Below are positions 63,430-64,000 of a DNA stretch of 64,000 nucleotides, one piece after another. This DNA comes from Vaginella massiliensis (lineage in GTDB: Bacteria > Bacteroidota > Bacteroidia > Flavobacteriales > Weeksellaceae), in the NCBI RefSeq assembly GCF_900089075.1, contig NZ_LT593747.1:666219-730218 (forward strand), read 5' to 3'. Positions within the stretch are counted from its first letter, which is position 1. Each line of letters begins with the position of its first letter. The notes beneath the pieces were generated by a model. The model had not been told where the DNA came from and made no database searches. It saw nothing but the letters and a program-made list of their open reading frames with translations. The position numbers and the translations under genes are program-made.

Positions 63430-64000
63430 ATGAACTATAGAATTAAAGAATATAACCAATCCCAAAACTGGTTATTTCCACCTTCGATAGAAGAATTAAT
63501 TCCGACTAATCATCCAGTAAGAATCGTAAACAACGTAGTTGAGAAGATAGACTTAAAACCTCTTTTAGAAACTTACAGTCGGGAAGGTCATCCTAGTTAT
63601 CATCCTAAAATGATGCTCAAAGTGATGGTTTACGCTTATATGGACAATATTTATTCCAGTAGAAAGATCGAAAAAGCCCTCAATGAGAACATAAACTTTA
63701 TGTGGCTTTCTGGTAGAGAAAGCATCGACCATAATACGATAGCCCGATTTCGAAGCAATAAGTTAAAAGCCGTATTCAAAGACATCTTCAAACAAGTGGT
63801 ATTGCTTTTGGCAGAAGAAAAATTAGTGAGTCTCAAACGAGTTTATACAGACGGCACCAAAATAGAATCGGTAGCTGGAAGATACACCTTTGTCTGGGGA
63901 AATTCCATCAAGACCAATCGGGAGAAAATGATCAAACAATTAGAGGATATGTGGCAATACGCGCAGTGCGTTGCTGATGAAGAAGACCAAGATCCCGAGC
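63430..64000 (+). CDS. IS1182-family transposase (copy 3, partial)
   Basis: The first about 190 residues of the same transposase as copies 1 and 2, starting MNYRIKEYNQSQNWLFPPS at 63430. The DUF772 region and the first catalytic motif TDGTKIES are present. The frame is open to the window edge, so integrity beyond this point cannot be judged. Confidence 0.92.
   Translation, partial: MNYRIKEYNQSQNWLFPPSIEELIPTNHPVRIVNNVVEKIDLKPLLETYSREGHPSYHPKMMLKVMVYAYMDNIYSSRKIEKALNENINFMWLSGRESIDHNTIARFRSNKLKAVFKDIFKQVVLLLAEEKLVSLKRVYTDGTKIESVAGRYTFVWGNSIKTNREKMIKQLEDMWQYAQCVADEEDQDPE

Larger units (their letters stand above)
63326..64000 (+). mobile_element. IS1182-family insertion sequence, copy 3 (cut by window edge)
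   Basis: The left end GAAGCCGTCTC at 63326 and the following 675 bases match copies 1 and 2. It has Val in RIVNN like copy 2, but GGATTGATT near the left end like copy 1, so the copies exchange or share variants. It lies six bases after the alcohol dehydrogenase remnant's stop. Confidence 0.92.

Noticed and set aside
1..64000. tRNA or rRNA genes
   Set aside because: No cloverleaf-type sequence with GTTCRA-type arms or rRNA segments was noticed; a covariance-model scan was not possible.

Overview
The window looks like chromosomal DNA of a flavobacterium (Bacteroidota), probably of the Weeksellaceae type. The supports are low GC, type IX secretion C-terminal sorting domains on secreted proteins, a PorD-like DUF4835 gene between coaBC and recN, a fused SecDF, a Bacteroidota-type omega subunit, and many promoters of the TAnnTTTG (-7) form in place of the E. 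coli -10 box. The genus is not resolved; Weeksella is a guess.

Layout. 1-3.5 kb: rimO (cut by the window edge), sdaA and a small transaldolase, all on minus. 3.6-9.9 kb, plus strand: a secreted protein, an S9 peptidase, recQ, fmt and an HU protein. 9.9-13.4 kb: pdxH, yqgE, an aminotransferase-IV homologue with altered active-site positions, a START-like protein and an Asn/Tyr-rich secreted protein. 13.6-16.4 kb: a nucleoid-associated protein followed directly by IS1182-family copy 1. 16.4-22.3 kb, minus: a lipoprotein, an AAA+ response regulator without a DNA-binding domain, a doubly broken acyl-CoA synthetase gene, a T9SS cargo protein and lpdA. 22.5-29 kb, plus: a FecCD-type ABC operon with an SDR enzyme, two related secreted proteins and lysS. 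29-38.6 kb, minus: secDF, lipB, a T9SS cargo protein, a DPP11-type peptidase, a DUF4230 protein, a thioredoxin-like lipoprotein and an M14 peptidase. 39-44 kb: an HTH regulator with paired palindromes, a YugP-like protease, recG and two thioredoxin-fold genes, then IS copy 2. 45.8-51 kb, minus: a glycosyltransferase/DUF2750/RNA methyltransferase operon, DUF2461 and a 5'-nucleotidase split into two genes. 51-59.5 kb, plus: dapA, ferritin, bamD, rpoZ, coaBC, porD-like, recN and an RluA-family synthase. 59.5-62.2 kb: an alpha/beta hydrolase, hemB and trmD. 62.2-64 kb: a scar made of an RND-pump fragment, an IS256 fragment, an alcohol dehydrogenase fragment and IS copy 3 (cut by the window edge).

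Most genes are housekeeping. The mobile component is the 1742-bp IS, present three times in the same orientation and nearly identical. Each copy begins at or just after the 3' end of a plus-strand gene. Both visible complete copies sit between convergent genes, and each IS end folds into a terminator-like hairpin directed into the element, so the IS ends may now act as terminators for the host genes on both sides. No tRNA, rRNA, CRISPR array, prophage or plasmid origin was recognised. The only gene-free stretch longer than 300 bases is 38637-39021.
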